Counted from the stretch's first letter, positions 34,129-43,924 are shown. The stretch is 64,000 nucleotides of DNA from Gemmatimonadales bacterium (GCA_036279355.1 DASUJH010000049.1:1-64000); one strand, 5' to 3'. Translations and numbers: made by a program. Notes: generated by a model not told the origin, from the letters alone.

Positions 34129-34785
34129 ATGCCGAGCATCCGCACCGTGCTGTTCGACCTGGATGGCACCCTCATCGATTCGATCCGGCTCATCCTCGAC
34201 AGCTATCACCACACCCTCGCCGAGCACGGCCTCCCCCCGCGCGACGACAGGGAGTGGCTCAAGCTCGTGGGGACGCCGCTCTCGTCGCAGTTCGCCGAGT
34301 GGAAGGACGATGCCGGCCGGCTCGAGGCGCTCATCGCCACCTACCGGGCGTACAACCTCGCGAACCACGATCGCATGGTGCGGGTGTATCCGGGCGTGGT
34401 GGACGCGGTGCGCGAAATCAAGGCGAGCGGATGCCAGACCGGTCTCGTCACCAGCAAGGCGCGCGCGGGCGCGCTCCGGGGCCTCCGTCTCGTGGGACTG
34501 GAAGCGCTGATGGACGTGCTGGTGTGCTGCGACGAGGTGGTGAACCCGAAGCCGCACCCCGAACCGGTCGAGCGCGCCGTCGCGTTGCTCGGAGCCGCGC
34601 CCGCCGAAACCGTGTACGTGGGCGACAGCATCCACGACATGCGCTCGGGGCGTGCGGCAGGGGTGCGGACGGCGGCCGCGCTCTGGGGGCCGTTCGGCCG
34701 GGAGCACCTCGAGGCGGCGGAACCCGATTTCTGGCTGGAAACGCCACGCGACCTGGTGCGGCTGGTGCAAGATCCGATGCGATAG
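34129..34785 (+). CDS. HAD-superfamily phosphatase (PpaX/Gph-like)
   Basis: A 218-residue HAD subfamily IA hydrolase. Motif I is FDLDGTLIDS (9-18), motif II is the Thr-Ser of TGLVTSKAR, motif III includes Lys of NPKPHPEPV and motif IV is VGDSIHDMRSG. The cap insertion is helical and of the size of pyrophosphatase PpaX and phosphoglycolate phosphatases. The ATG at 34129 was chosen over the upstream frame start at 34060 because the extra residues are Arg/Ala-rich. A cytoplasmic housekeeping role is likely; substrate not determinable. Confidence 0.83.
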   Translation: MPSIRTVLFDLDGTLIDSIRLILDSYHHTLAEHGLPPRDDREWLKLVGTPLSSQFAEWKDDAGRLEALIATYRAYNLANHDRMVRVYPGVVDAVREIKASGCQTGLVTSKARAGALRGLRLVGLEALMDVLVCCDEVVNPKPHPEPVERAVALLGAAPAETVYVGDSIHDMRSGRAAGVRTAAALWGPFGREHLEAAEPDFWLETPRDLVRLVQDPMR

Positions 34786-34862
34786 TTACTGAGCGGGGCC
34801 GCGGCGTGGGCGGCGTGGACCGGTTGGAACGAGGTGGGGCGGCGAATGATAGACGAGGAAAG

Positions 34863-34935
34863 CTGGGGCGGCTGGGGTCGAACCAGCAACCTCCCGGTTA
34901 ACAGCCGGGCGCTCTGCCGATTGAGCTACACCCCA
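34863..34935 (-). tRNA. tRNA-Asn (GTT)
   Basis: A 73-base cloverleaf read on the minus strand. The acceptor TGGGGTG pairs with CGCCCCA, with one T-G pair. The D stem is GCTC/GAGC, the anticodon stem CCCGG/CCGGG with loop CTGTTAA (anticodon GTT), and the T stem GCTGG/CCAGC with loop TTCGACC. The discriminator base is G. The 3' CCA is not encoded. Confidence 0.95.
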
Positions 34936-34980
34936 GGGAAATCGGCATGAAATGTCAGACCCACGCATAAACGGTCAGGC

Positions 34981-35009
34981 AGGTTATCAGTGGCCGCAGC
35001 CCCGGTCAA
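34981..35009 (-). promoter_or_regulatory. Probable tRNA-Asn promoter
   Basis: On the minus strand, TTGACC (35009-35004), a 17-base spacer and TAACCT (34986-34981), with the tRNA 5' end about 45 bases downstream. It has the same -35 sequence and spacing as the mntRH promoter. Confidence 0.55.
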
Positions 35010-35049
35010 GAGCGCGCGGCACGCCGAGCGCAGCGCGCTCGTTCTCGGC

Positions 35050-35093
35050 TTGACCGTGTCGTCGGAGACCACTAGCCTAGGCTCTGCTAGCCT
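35050..35093 (+). promoter_or_regulatory. Probable cox operon promoter with overlapping palindrome
   Basis: TTGACC (35050-35055), a 17-base spacer and TAGCCT (35073-35078) form a promoter 84 bases before coxS. A perfect 10-bp palindrome AGCCTAGGCT (35074-35083) overlaps the -10 box, and CTAGCCT occurs twice (35072-35078 and 35087-35093), 15 bases apart. The position suits a repressor operator; no regulator gene is identified next to it. Confidence 0.5.
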
Positions 35094-35161
35094 GTACTCC
35101 GCCATTCCGAAGTTTCCGTGGCCCTCGCGCTCGGGCGTCTGAGCGGAAGGAGACCCGCCGC

Positions 35162-35719
<558 letters not shown>

Positions 35720-35729
35720 GGAGATACCC

Positions 35730-38120
35730 ATGGCAACGCTCTTCGGCTCCGGCATCAAGCGGCGCGAGGATCCCCGGCTCATCACCGGCGCAGCGACGTA
35801 CACCGACGACGTGAAGCTCCCGGGGCTCACCTACGCGGCGCTCCTCCGCAGTCCCTACGCCCACGCGAAAATCACCCGGCTCGACGTGTCGGCGGCGCGC
35901 AAGGCGCCCGGCGTCGTCGCGGTGTACACCGGCGCCGACATCAAGGACCGCGTAGCCCCGGTGCCCTGCGCCTGGAATCCGCCCAACTGCGACCTCAAGA
36001 CTCCGCCCCATCCGCTCCTCGCCTGGGACAAGGTGCGCTACGTGGGCGACGGCGTGGCGCTCGTCGTGGCCGAGTCGCGCGCCGCGGCGCGGGATGCGCT
36101 CGATCTGATCGAGGCGGACTACGACCCGCTCCCCGCCGGCGTGGACCCGGAGAAGATGGCGCAGCGCGGCGCACCGCAGCTCCACGCCGAGGTCCCCAAC
36201 AACATCGGCTTCACGTGGGTGGTGTCGGGCGGCGACGCGGCCAAGGCGTTCAACGAGGCGCCGGTCAAGGTGAGCCAGCGCATCGTCCAGCAGCGGCTCG
36301 CGCCGACCGCGATCGAATGCCGCGCGGCCGTGGCGAGCTACAACAAGGGCTCGGGCCAGCTCACACTCTGGGTCACGAGCCAGAACCCGCACATCCACCG
36401 CTTCCTCTGCTCGGTCATGCTGCAGATCCCCGAGCACCGCATCCGGGTGATCGCGCCGGAGGTGGGCGGCGCTTTCGGCAGCAAGATCCCGGCGTACGCC
36501 GACGAGGCGCTCGCCTGTGTGGCCTCGATGGACCTGGGCCGGCCGGTCAAGTGGACGGAGGATCGGTCGGAGAACTACAAGGTCACCATTCACGGCCGCG
36601 ACCACGTCGAGCACGTCGAGATGTGCGGCACGCGGGACGGCAAGATCACCGGCCTCCGCACGCGGGTGTACGCCGGCCTCGGCGCCTACGCGTCGACCGG
36701 CGGCCCGGGCATCCCGACGATCCTGCACGGCCTGGTCTACTCGGGGGCGTACACCATCCCCAACATCCACGGCACGGTGTACGGCGTGTACACCAACGGC
36801 GTGCCGGTGGATGCCTATCGCGGCGCGGGGCGGCCGGAGGCGGCGTATCTCGTCGAGCGCCTGGTCGACCTCTTCGCGCGCGAGATCGGGATGGATCCGG
36901 TCGAGGTGCGGCGCAGGAATTTCATCGGGCACGAGAAGTTCCCCTACACCACGGCCACGGGTCTCACCTACGACTCGGGCAACTACGAGCCGGCGCTCGA
37001 CAAGGCGCTCGGCATGATCGACTACAAGCAGTTCCGCGCCGACCAGGCCGAGGCCCGGAAGCGGGATCGCTATCTCGGCATCGGGGTCGTGAGCTACATC
37101 GAGATCTGCGGCCTCGGGCCGTCGCAGGTGGCCGGCGCGGTCGGCTTTGGCGGCGGACTCTACGACTCGGCCATCGTGCGCGTGTATCCCACCGGCGTCG
37201 TCCGGGTGTACATCGGCGCGTCGCCGCACGGCCAAGGCGAGGAAACCACGTTCGCCCAGATCGTGGCGGACGAGTTCGGCTATCCGGTCGAGAACGTCGA
37301 GATCCTTCACGGCGACACCGACAACACGGCCCAGGGCTGGGGCACGTACGGCAGCCGCAGCACCGCGGTCTGCGGCTCGGCGGTGAAGGTGGCGGCGGGC
37401 AAGGTGCGCGAGAAGGCCAGGAAGATCGCGGCGCACCTCATGGAGGCCAACGAGGCCGACGTCGAGTGGAAGGACGGCAAGTTCTCGGTGAAGGGCTCGC
37501 CCGATCAGGGCAAGACGTTCGCCGAGGTGGCGCTCATGGCCAACGTCGCGTGGAACATGCCGCCGGGTGTCGAGCCCGGGCTCGAGGCGAGCGCGTTCTT
37601 CGATCCGAGCAACTTCGTCTATCCATTCGGCACGCACGTCTGCACGGTGGACGTGAACCCCGACACCGGTGAAGTGCGCATCCTGCGCTACATCGCGGTG
37701 GACGACTGCGGGCCGCGGATCAACCCGACGATCGTCGACGGCCAGGTGCACGGTGGGGTCGTCCAGGGCATCGGCGAAGCGATGCAGGAGATCGTCATTT
37801 ACGACGAGGACGGCCAGCTCGCGAGCGGCACCATGATGGACTACGCCGTCCCGCGCGCGAGCCAGATGCCGCACATCGAGACCGACCACACCGTGACGCC
37901 ATCGCCGGTGAATCCGCTGGGTGTGAAGGGCGTCGGCGAGGCGGGTACGATCGCCTCGGCGGCCGCGGTGGTGGGTGCGGTGTGCGATGCGCTGGCGCCG
38001 CTCGGCATTCGACATATCGACAAGCCGCTCACTCCCGCTCGCGTATGGGCTGCGATTCAGGCGGCGAAGGGCGGGAACGGCGGCAGGGGCGGCAACGGCG
38101 GTAAGGAGGTGGGGCGATGA
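35730..38120 (+). CDS. coxL: Form II CO dehydrogenase-type large (Mo-cofactor) subunit
   Basis: A 796-residue molybdopterin-cytosine-dinucleotide subunit. The active-site loop reads AYRGAGR (362-368), the signature of form II (putative) CoxL, not the AYxCSFR of genuine aerobic CO dehydrogenase. The conserved Mo-site glutamate lies in KGVGEAGTI (Glu737). GGAFGSK (near 250) and [14 protein letters not shown] are further cofactor-binding motifs. Form II enzymes have been linked to CO oxidation in some bacteria and to other hydroxylations in others, so the substrate is open. A Gly-rich C-terminal tail is encoded by a purine-rich tract that also supplies the coxM ribosome site. Confidence 0.93.
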   Translation: MATLFGSGIKRREDPRLITGAATYTDDVKLPGLTYAALLRSPYAHAKITRLDVSAARKAPGVVAVYTGADIKDRVAPVPCAWNPPNCDLKTPPHPLLAWDKVRYVGDGVALVVAESRAAARDALDLIEADYDPLPAGVDPEKMAQRGAPQLHAEVPNNIGFTWVVSGGDAAKAFNEAPVKVSQRIVQQRLAPTAIECRAAVASYNKGSGQLTLWVTSQNPHIHRFLCSVMLQIPEHRIRVIAPEVGGAFGSKIPAYADEALACVASMDLGRPVKWTEDRSENYKVTIHGRDHVEHVEMCGTRDGKITGLRTRVYAGLGAYASTGGPGIPTILHGLVYSGAYTIPNIHGTVYGVYTNGVPVDAYRGAGRPEAAYLVERLVDLFAREIGMDPVEVRRRNFIGHEKFPYTTATGLTYDSGNYEPALDKALGMIDYKQFRADQAEARKRDRYLGIGVVSYIEICGLGPSQVAGAVGFGGGLYDSAIVRVYPTGVVRVYIGASPHGQGEETTFAQIVADEFGYPVENVEILHGDTDNTAQGWGTYGSRSTAVCGSAVKVAAGKVREKARKIAAHLMEANEADVEWKDGKFSVKGSPDQGKTFAEVALMANVAWNMPPGVEPGLEASAFFDPSNFVYPFGTHVCTVDVNPDTGEVRILRYIAVDDCGPRINPTIVDGQVHGGVVQGIGEAMQEIVIYDEDGQLASGTMMDYAVPRASQMPHIETDHTVTPSPVNPLGVKGVGEAGTIASAAAVVGAVCDALAPLGIRHIDKPLTPARVWAAIQAAKGGNGGRGGNGGKEVGR
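38067..38113 (+). repeat. Purine-rich GGNGG tract at the coxL/coxM junction
   Basis: Imperfect repeats of GGCGGNA/GGGGCGGC encode the Gly/Asn/Lys tail of CoxL and end in AAGGAGG, the ribosome-binding site for coxM 8 bases ahead of its ATG. The composition is like simple-sequence drift and is unlike the 8-bp-period family found elsewhere. Confidence 0.5.
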
Positions 38121-38974
38121 TTCCGGCGGCGTTCGAGTACGTACGGGCGGCGTCGCTGCGCGATGCGCTGACCGCGCTGGCGGCGGAGGACGGGACAAAG
38201 GTGCTGGCGGGCGGGCACAGTCTGCTGCCGATGATGAAGTTCCGGCTGGCCCAGCCGGGGCGGCTGGTCGATATCGCGCATCTCGGCGAGCTGCGCGGCG
38301 TCACGGAGCACCGGCGGGGAGCGCGAATCGGCGCTGCTACGACATACCGGGATCTGCTCGACTCCGACCTGCTGCGCGAGCGGTTTCCGATCATCGCCGA
38401 GGCCACGAAGTCGATCGGTGACGTGCAGGTGCGGAACCGCGGCACCGTTGGCGGGAGCCTGGCGCACGCCGATCCGGCGTCGGACATGCCGGCGGTGATG
38501 CTGGCGCTCGACGCCACGTTCACGCTCCGGTCGAAGAGCGGCCGGCGCTCGGTCAAGGCGCGCGAATTCTTCAAGGGGCCGTTCTCGACGGACCTGAAGG
38601 AGAACGAGCTGCTCATCGACATCGTGCTTCCGCCGCTGCCGAAAGGCGCCGGCACCGCATACGTGAGCTTCGACCAGGCCGCGTCGGGGTACGCGATCGC
38701 GGCGGCGGCGGCCGTGGTGGCGCTCTCGCGCAAGACGGTGAAGCAGGCGGCCGTGGCGCTCACCGGCCTGGCCGACGTTGCCCGGATGGTGAGCGCAGCG
38801 GACCAGCTCGTCGGCACCAAGGGCGAGCCCGACGCGATCCGCAAGGTGGCGGCCGCCGCGCCCGAGGGCGTCGAGATCAACGGCGACATCCACGCACCGG
38901 CCGAGTATCGGCGGCACTTGGTTACGGTGGCGGTGCGCGACGCGGTCACCAAGGCGCTCGAGCGGGCGCGCTAA
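38117..38974 (+). CDS. coxM: CO dehydrogenase-type medium (FAD) subunit
   Basis: A 285-residue FAD-binding subunit of the molybdenum hydroxylase. FAD contacts are AGGHSLLPMMK (about residues 33-43) and the RNRGTVGGSLAHADPASD loop (about 108-125), followed by the CO-dehydrogenase flavoprotein C-terminal domain. It hands electrons to the respiratory chain or another acceptor. The start overlaps the coxL stop (ATGA) and has a strong AAGGAGG site. The gene order S-L-M is that of form II clusters. Confidence 0.94.
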   Translation: MIPAAFEYVRAASLRDALTALAAEDGTKVLAGGHSLLPMMKFRLAQPGRLVDIAHLGELRGVTEHRRGARIGAATTYRDLLDSDLLRERFPIIAEATKSIGDVQVRNRGTVGGSLAHADPASDMPAVMLALDATFTLRSKSGRRSVKAREFFKGPFSTDLKENELLIDIVLPPLPKGAGTAYVSFDQAASGYAIAAAAAVVALSRKTVKQAAVALTGLADVARMVSAADQLVGTKGEPDAIRKVAAAAPEGVEINGDIHAPAEYRRHLVTVAVRDAVTKALERAR

Positions 38975-38997
38975 CGAACGCGGGCGTTTACGCGGTC

Positions 38998-39675
38998 GTG
39001 CTCGCCGCGGGGCGGGGCGAGCGATTCGCCGGCGCAGCGCCCGCCGCCGGCGCGCAGCACGCGCCGGACGACAAACTCGCGGCGCCGCTCCGCGGGCGGC
39101 CTCTCCTGGCCCACGCGCTCGACGGCGTGCGCCGTGCCCGCGAGGCGGGCGCGCTCGCCGGCGGGTGCGTGGTCGTTCCCGCGCTCGGCGCGGCCGATAC
39201 GCGTGGCGGCGGCGCCGAGCGCGCCCATGCCAAGCGCGCCGAGCTCGCCCGCGCAGCAGGCCTCGCGCCGGTCGAGAACCCCGATCCGTCCGCGGGGCTC
39301 GGCAGCTCGCTCCGCGTGGGGCTCGCATGGCTCGCGCGCACCATCGAGCCCGCCGGGCCCGCGGCGGCCGTCGTTTTTCTCGGTGACCAGCCGTCGGTGC
39401 GCGCGGACGTGGTGGCGCCGCTGGTCGATGCGTGGGGTCAGGGCCGCACACTCGCGGTGCGGCCGCGCTATGCCGATGCGCCAGACGAGCCGGGCCACCC
39501 GATGCTGGTCGACCGCTCGCTCTGGCCGCTTGCCTATGCGCTCGCGGGTGACGCGGGACTCGGCCCATTGCTCGCCGCGCGGGGGATACTGGTAAAGGTG
39601 GTGGACGTCGCCGGCCGGAACCCGGACATCGACACCCCGGCGGACCTGCTCAACCTCGAGGATCCTGGATCATGA
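38998..39675 (+). CDS. MocA-like nucleotidyltransferase (Mo-cofactor cytidylyl transfer)
   Basis: A 225-residue GT-A fold nucleotidyltransferase. The N-terminal loop LAAGRGERF and the Lys of DDKLAAPLRGRPLL bind the nucleotide. LGDQPSVRADV and PDIDTPADLLNL are the later conserved blocks of MocA/MobA-like enzymes. In cox and xdh clusters this protein makes molybdopterin cytosine dinucleotide from CTP. The GTG at 38998 starts just after the first strand (the upstream in-frame triplets read YAVV), so the true start may be a non-standard codon closer to the coxM stop. Coupled to coxG (ATGA). Confidence 0.82.
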   Translation: MLAAGRGERFAGAAPAAGAQHAPDDKLAAPLRGRPLLAHALDGVRRAREAGALAGGCVVVPALGAADTRGGGAERAHAKRAELARAAGLAPVENPDPSAGLGSSLRVGLAWLARTIEPAGPAAAVVFLGDQPSVRADVVAPLVDAWGQGRTLAVRPRYADAPDEPGHPMLVDRSLWPLAYALAGDAGLGPLLAARGILVKVVDVAGRNPDIDTPADLLNLEDPGS

Positions 39676-40133
39676 AGCTGCAGTTCTCGGGCGCTCCGGA
39701 GATCGCGACCACTCGCCAGCACCTCTGGCAGCGCATGATGGACCCGCAGTTCGTGGCGGCCTCCGCGCCCGGGGTCGAATCGGTCGAGACGATAGATCCG
39801 ACACACTTCAAGGTCGTCTCCGCGTTCGGCGTGGGCGCGATCAAGGTCCGCTTCCGGCTCGACGTGGAGCTGTTCGACGTCGTCGAGAAGGAGAGCGCCA
39901 AGATGCGCGCGCGCGGCAAGGCGCCGGGGTCCAACGTGGACGTGGTGGCGGGGATGGCCATCCGCGAGCTCGGCCCCAATCGCATGCAGCTCGAGTGGAC
40001 CGCGGACAGCGACGTGAGCGGCACCATCGCGAGCGTCGGCGCGCGGTTGCTCGAGGGTACGGCACGCAAGCTGACCGAGCAGTTCTGGACCGACTTTGCC
40101 CGTCGGGTCCAGGCGGAATCCCCCGCGGCATAA
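39672..40133 (+). CDS. coxG: CoxG-type SRPBCC protein
   Basis: A 153-residue START/SRPBCC-fold protein that opens MKLQFSGAPEIATTRQHLWQ and has DPQFVAASAPGVESVE, the typical carbon-monoxide-dehydrogenase subunit G pattern. CoxG tethers the enzyme to the membrane or delivers a lipid quinone in studied systems. The usual C-terminal hydrophobic helix is missing; the protein ends at QAESPAA, so it may be soluble. Start overlaps the MocA-like gene stop. Confidence 0.85.
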   Translation: MKLQFSGAPEIATTRQHLWQRMMDPQFVAASAPGVESVETIDPTHFKVVSAFGVGAIKVRFRLDVELFDVVEKESAKMRARGKAPGSNVDVVAGMAIRELGPNRMQLEWTADSDVSGTIASVGARLLEGTARKLTEQFWTDFARRVQAESPAA

Positions 40134-40135
40134 CG

Positions 40136-41218
40136 TTGCGGGCAGCACGTCTCACCGCCGTCGAGCTTGGCGCCATGCAGCCGCTCGAGCTCGACGGCGC
40201 CGTGTTGCTGGCCCCGGTGCGGGTCCCGGCGGGCACGCTGCCCAAGGGGCGCCGCCTCGACGCGGCCGGCGCCGCCGCGCTCATCGACGCGGCACGTGCC
40301 GGGGGTATCGCGCGCGCCGTACGCCTCGCGTGGCCCGATCCGGACGATCTGCACGAAGACGAAGCGGCCGAGCGGCTGGCGCTCGCGGCGGGCGGCGGGG
40401 GCATCGAGCTCAAACCGCCGCGTCAGAGCCGGCTCGACCTCGCGGCGGCGTGGGATGGCGTAGTGCGCGTGCGCGCCGGCGCGCTCCATCGGGTGAACGC
40501 GATCGATCCGCTCGAGGTGTTCACTCTCTACCAGGGCCAGTCGGTCGCGCGCGGGCAGGTGGTCTGCTCGGTCAAGGTGGCGCCGCACCTGGTGCCGGGG
40601 CGCGCGGTCGACGCGGGCGTAGCGATCGCGCGCGAGGAAGGCCCGCTGGTCGAGGTGCGGCCGTTTCGCCCGATGGAGGTCGGCGCCATCGCCGCCGAGG
40701 AGGCGATCACACCCGATGCGATCGAGCGGTTCGAGGCGGGGGCGCGAGCCAAGGTCGAGGCGCTCGGGTCCACGTTCAGCGGCACCATTGCCGTGCCCGA
40801 CGGCGACCCGGCCCGCGCACGGGCGGGCGCACGGGCGGCGCTCATCATGCTCACGCTGGAGCGGCGGCTGCCCGTGGTACTCGTGGGCGGCGTGTCGGCC
40901 GGCGACCCGTTGTCTCCGTTCATCGCGGCGCTCGCTTCACTCGGCGGCGCGATGGTGCGGCGCGGCGTGCCGGCGCACCCCGGATCGATGATCTGGCTCG
41001 CGCGATTGAACGACACGCAGATCCTCGGCCTCCCCCAATGCGGCATGTTTACCATGGCCACCGCGGCCGATCTCGTGCTGCCGCGGCTTCTCACCGGCGA
41101 AATCCTCACGGCCGAGAGTCTGGCCGATCTGGGCCACGGCGGCCTGCTCTCGCGCGACATGCGCTTCCGCTTTCCGGCGTACGCCCGCGATCTCGCGTCG
41201 CCCTCGGGAGAGGCGTGA
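40136..41218 (+). CDS. Molybdopterin-binding (MoaB/Mog-like domain) protein of the cox cluster
   Basis: About 360 residues. The N-terminal half (VELGAMQPLELDGAVLLAPVRVPAGTLPKGRRL) is MoeA-like. The C-terminal part (KVAPHLVPGRAVD; VVLVGGVSAGDPLSPFIAALASLGGAMVRRG; GSMIWLARLNDTQILGLPQCGM) is the MoCF-biosynthesis fold that binds molybdopterin. Such proteins accompany cox/xdh genes and probably help in Mo insertion or cofactor maturation. The start is uncertain: TTG at 40136 follows the coxG stop directly, and GTG at 40160 or ATG at 40175 are alternatives. Confidence 0.75.
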   Translation: MRAARLTAVELGAMQPLELDGAVLLAPVRVPAGTLPKGRRLDAAGAAALIDAARAGGIARAVRLAWPDPDDLHEDEAAERLALAAGGGGIELKPPRQSRLDLAAAWDGVVRVRAGALHRVNAIDPLEVFTLYQGQSVARGQVVCSVKVAPHLVPGRAVDAGVAIAREEGPLVEVRPFRPMEVGAIAAEEAITPDAIERFEAGARAKVEALGSTFSGTIAVPDGDPARARAGARAALIMLTLERRLPVVLVGGVSAGDPLSPFIAALASLGGAMVRRGVPAHPGSMIWLARLNDTQILGLPQCGMFTMATAADLVLPRLLTGEILTAESLADLGHGGLLSRDMRFRFPAYARDLASPSGEA

Positions 41219-41233
41219 CAATGGAGAGCCGAG

Positions 41234-42202
41234 ATGGGTGAGCGCCGCAATACGGATGGCCGTGACGCCGCGAGCGACGGCGCCAAGGGGCCGATGACCA
41301 TCGACCAGTTGCAGGCCGCCTTCGCCGCGCACGGCTACGTCGCCGACCGCGACCTCGCCACCGCGATCTTCCTGGCACTCGCGCTCGAGCGCCCGCTCCT
41401 GCTCGAAGGCGAAGCGGGCGTCGGCAAGACCGCCGTGGCGCAGACGCTGGCCCTGGCGCTCGGCGCCGAGCTGATCCGGCTGCAATGCTACGAGGGGATC
41501 GACATCGGCACCGCGGTGTACGAGTGGGACTACCCGCGGCAGATGCTCGAGATCCGCCTGCTCGAGGCGCGGGGCGAGGCCAAGTCGGCGGGGACGCGCA
41601 ACATTTTCAGCGAGGAGTTCCTCATCCGCCGCCCCCTGCTCCGCGCGCTCGAGCCGCACGCGGTGCCGCCGGTGCTGCTCATCGACGAGGTCGACCGCGC
41701 GGACGAGGAGTTCGAGGCGTTTCTGCTGGAGCTCTTGAGCGACTTCGCGGTGACGATTCCCGAAATCGGCACCATCGCGGCCTCACGCCCGCCGCGCGTC
41801 ATCCTCACGAGCAACCGCACACGCGAGGTGCACGACGCACTGAAGCGGCGCTGTCTCTATCACTGGATCGATTATCCCACCGCCGAGCGCGAGCGGGCCA
41901 TTCTGCACGCGCGCCTGCCGCGGGTGCCGGAGCAGCTCGCGGCGGAGGTCGTCGCCTTCGTGCAGCGGCTCCGCACCGCCGATCTCACGAAGGTGCCCGG
42001 CATCGCGGAGACGCTCGACTGGGCGGCCGCGCTCACCGCGCTCGATGCCCGGCGGCTCGAGCCGGCCGAGGTCGAGCAGACCCTCGGCGTCCTGCTCAAG
42101 TATCAGGAGGACGTGAGTGCGATGCGGGGCGGTGCCGCGCGGACGATGCTGGCGGAGACGCAGGTGAGCACGCCGAGCGCCTCGAGGGAGTCGATGCGGT
42201 AG
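41234..42202 (+). CDS. coxD: MoxR-type AAA+ ATPase CoxD
   Basis: A 322-residue AAA+ ATPase with Walker A GEAGVGKT (59-66), Walker B LLIDEVDRAD and sensor 1 ILTSNRTREVHDALKRRC. It is of the CoxD branch of MoxR proteins, which in Oligotropha-type clusters assists assembly of the Cu/S-Mo centre together with the VWA protein CoxE. Presence in a form II cluster suggests a more general metal-insertion role. The last 100 bases overlap the opposite-strand HAD gene, which separates coxD from coxE. Confidence 0.92.
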   Translation: MGERRNTDGRDAASDGAKGPMTIDQLQAAFAAHGYVADRDLATAIFLALALERPLLLEGEAGVGKTAVAQTLALALGAELIRLQCYEGIDIGTAVYEWDYPRQMLEIRLLEARGEAKSAGTRNIFSEEFLIRRPLLRALEPHAVPPVLLIDEVDRADEEFEAFLLELLSDFAVTIPEIGTIAASRPPRVILTSNRTREVHDALKRRCLYHWIDYPTAERERAILHARLPRVPEQLAAEVVAFVQRLRTADLTKVPGIAETLDWAAALTALDARRLEPAEVEQTLGVLLKYQEDVSAMRGGAARTMLAETQVSTPSASRESMR

Positions 42203-42774
42203 TCGGCCGCGGCAAGCTGGTCCGGACTGTACGTGCCGACGAGCGCAATCACCACCATGCCGCCCGCGCGCGCAGCTTCGACGCCGGGCGGCGCGTCCTC
42301 GATCACGACGCAGGCGGAAGCCGGCACCCCGAGCCGCTCGGCCGCGCGGAGGTAGCCTTCGGGGCTCGGCTTGCCGTGGCGCACGTCGTCCGCGCTCACG
42401 AGCACGGCGGGCAGCGGCAGCCCCGCGGCGCAGAGTCTGCGCCGCGCGCTCGTGGCGGAGCCCGAGGTCACCACGGCCCAGGTGCCGGGCGGAAGCGATC
42501 TGACGAGCGCGGCGGCGCCGGGCACCGCGTCGAGCACCGGATCGCTCTCGACCACCTGCTCGCGGAAGCGCGCGACCTCGGCCTCGGCGTTGAGCCGGGG
42601 TGCCGCGAGGCGGATCGTCTCGAGCGCGCGCCGGCCGTGGCAGACGCGGAGGAACGGCGCCGGATCGAGCCCGCGCCCAGCGGCCCACTCGCGCCACTGG
42701 CGCTCGATGTACGCGGTGGAATCCACCAGCACCCCATCGAGGTCGAAGAGCACCGCCGAACATTCGATTCGCAT
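42103..42774 (-). CDS. HAD-IA phosphatase (beta-phosphoglucomutase-like), opposite strand in the cox cluster
   Basis: A 223-residue HAD hydrolase. FDLDGVLVDS (10-19) is motif I, TSGSATSARRRL motif II, Lys in HGKPSPEGYLRAA motif III, and IEDAPPGVEAARAGG motif IV. The VxVxxGxxP-like segment DPVLDAVPGAAALVRSL fits sugar-phosphate phosphatases or phosphomutases. It is transcribed against the cox genes and converges on coxD with a 100-base overlap; its start is 11 bases from the divergent coxE start. A metabolite-repair role is a guess. Length is normal. Confidence 0.85.
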   Translation of the reverse strand: MRIECSAVLFDLDGVLVDSTAYIERQWREWAAGRGLDPAPFLRVCHGRRALETIRLAAPRLNAEAEVARFREQVVESDPVLDAVPGAAALVRSLPPGTWAVVTSGSATSARRRLCAAGLPLPAVLVSADDVRHGKPSPEGYLRAAERLGVPASACVVIEDAPPGVEAARAGGMVVIALVGTYSPDQLAAADYRIDSLEALGVLTCVSASIVRAAPPRIALTSS

Positions 42775-42784
42775 AGCTTTCGGT

Positions 42785-43906
42785 ATGCCTCGCGATCTCG
42801 CCGACAACGCCGCCTTCTTCGGCCGGCTGCTCCGCCGCGCCGGCCTCGCTGTGGATCCCGACCAGAGTCGCCAATTCGTCCGGGCCATGTTGCTCGTCGG
42901 CCTGGATCGAAAACGGGACATCAAGGCGGCTGGGCGCGCGGTGTTCGCGCGCCGCAGCGAGGAGCGTGCCACGTACGACACGGCGTTCGAGCTGTTCTGG
43001 CGCCGCATGACGGACCCAGGCGGGGCCGGCAGTGCGCTGCCGAAGATCCGCCAGGGAGAGGCGCGGGAGACCGGCATCGACCTCGCGGGTGGCGAGGAGA
43101 GTGACACGGTCGAGCTCGTGGCGCCCGCCTCGGTACGCGCGCCGAGCGCGCGCGAGCAGCTCCGCGGCGCCGACTTCGCGAGCCTCACGGCGGACGAGGC
43201 GCGGGATGCGATGGCGATGGTCGCGGCGCTCCGTCCGCGGCTCCCACGCCGGCGCGCGAGGCGGAGCCGGGTCGCGGCACGTGGACACCGGCCGGCCGCG
43301 CGCCTCATGCTCCGGCGAAGCCTCGCCGCCGGCGGCGAAGCGCTCGCGTGGCGCTGGCTCCGCCGCCGCACCCGCCCGCGGCCGATCGTGCTCATCTGCG
43401 ACGTCAGCGGATCGATGGAGCGCTACAGCCGGTTCGTGCTGCGGTTCGCGCACGCGTTGCAGCGCACCGGCGCGCCGGTCGAGGTGTTCGTCTTAGGCAC
43501 CCGGCTCACGCGCATTACCCGGCAGCTCCGGGTGCGGAGTCCCGACCTGGCCCTCCGCCGCGTGGCCGACCGCGTGATCGATTGGAGCGGCGGCACCCGG
43601 ATCGGCGAGAGTCTGCGGACGCTCAATCGCGCGTGGGTGCGGCGGACGATCCGGAGCGGCGCCGTGGTGCTCATCGTGTCGGACGGCTGGGAGCGCGGCG
43701 ACGTGGACCTGCTCGCGCGCGAGATGGCGACGCTCCGTCGATCATGTCACCGATTGCTTTGGCTCGATCCGCTGGCGAGCCGTCCGGGGTTCGAGCCGGC
43801 GACGGCGGGGCTGCGCGCCGCGCTGCCGCACGTCGACGCGCTGGTGCCGTGCGCGTCGGTGGCATCGCTGGAAATGCTGGCGGAGCGGCTGCGGGCGATT
43901 CAATGA
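42785..43906 (+). CDS. coxE: VWA-domain protein CoxE
   Basis: A 373-residue von Willebrand A protein. The MIDAS residues are in DVSGSMERYS (D206-x-S-x-S), the Thr of GGTRIG and the Asp of SDGWERGD. The N-terminal half (FFGRLLRRAGLAVDPDQSRQF; FELFWRRM) is the CoxE-specific helical region. It works with the MoxR ATPase CoxD as a metallochaperone pair. The ATG at 42785 was taken because the longer frame upstream is antisense to the HAD gene. It must have its own promoter or be read through that gene. Confidence 0.9.
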   Translation: MPRDLADNAAFFGRLLRRAGLAVDPDQSRQFVRAMLLVGLDRKRDIKAAGRAVFARRSEERATYDTAFELFWRRMTDPGGAGSALPKIRQGEARETGIDLAGGEESDTVELVAPASVRAPSAREQLRGADFASLTADEARDAMAMVAALRPRLPRRRARRSRVAARGHRPAARLMLRRSLAAGGEALAWRWLRRRTRPRPIVLICDVSGSMERYSRFVLRFAHALQRTGAPVEVFVLGTRLTRITRQLRVRSPDLALRRVADRVIDWSGGTRIGESLRTLNRAWVRRTIRSGAVVLIVSDGWERGDVDLLAREMATLRRSCHRLLWLDPLASRPGFEPATAGLRAALPHVDALVPCASVASLEMLAERLRAIQ

Positions 43907-43924
43907 GCGTCAGACCGAGGGCGA

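Noticed and set aside
38067-38113. Membership of the coxL/coxM purine tract in the 8-bp repeat family
   Set aside because: The period is irregular, units are GGNGGNA-like without the GGWC core, and there is no inverted arm.
35730-38120. Call of CoxL as a proven aerobic CO dehydrogenase
   Set aside because: The active-site loop is AYRGAGR (form II), not AYxCSFR (form I), so CO as substrate is only one possibility.
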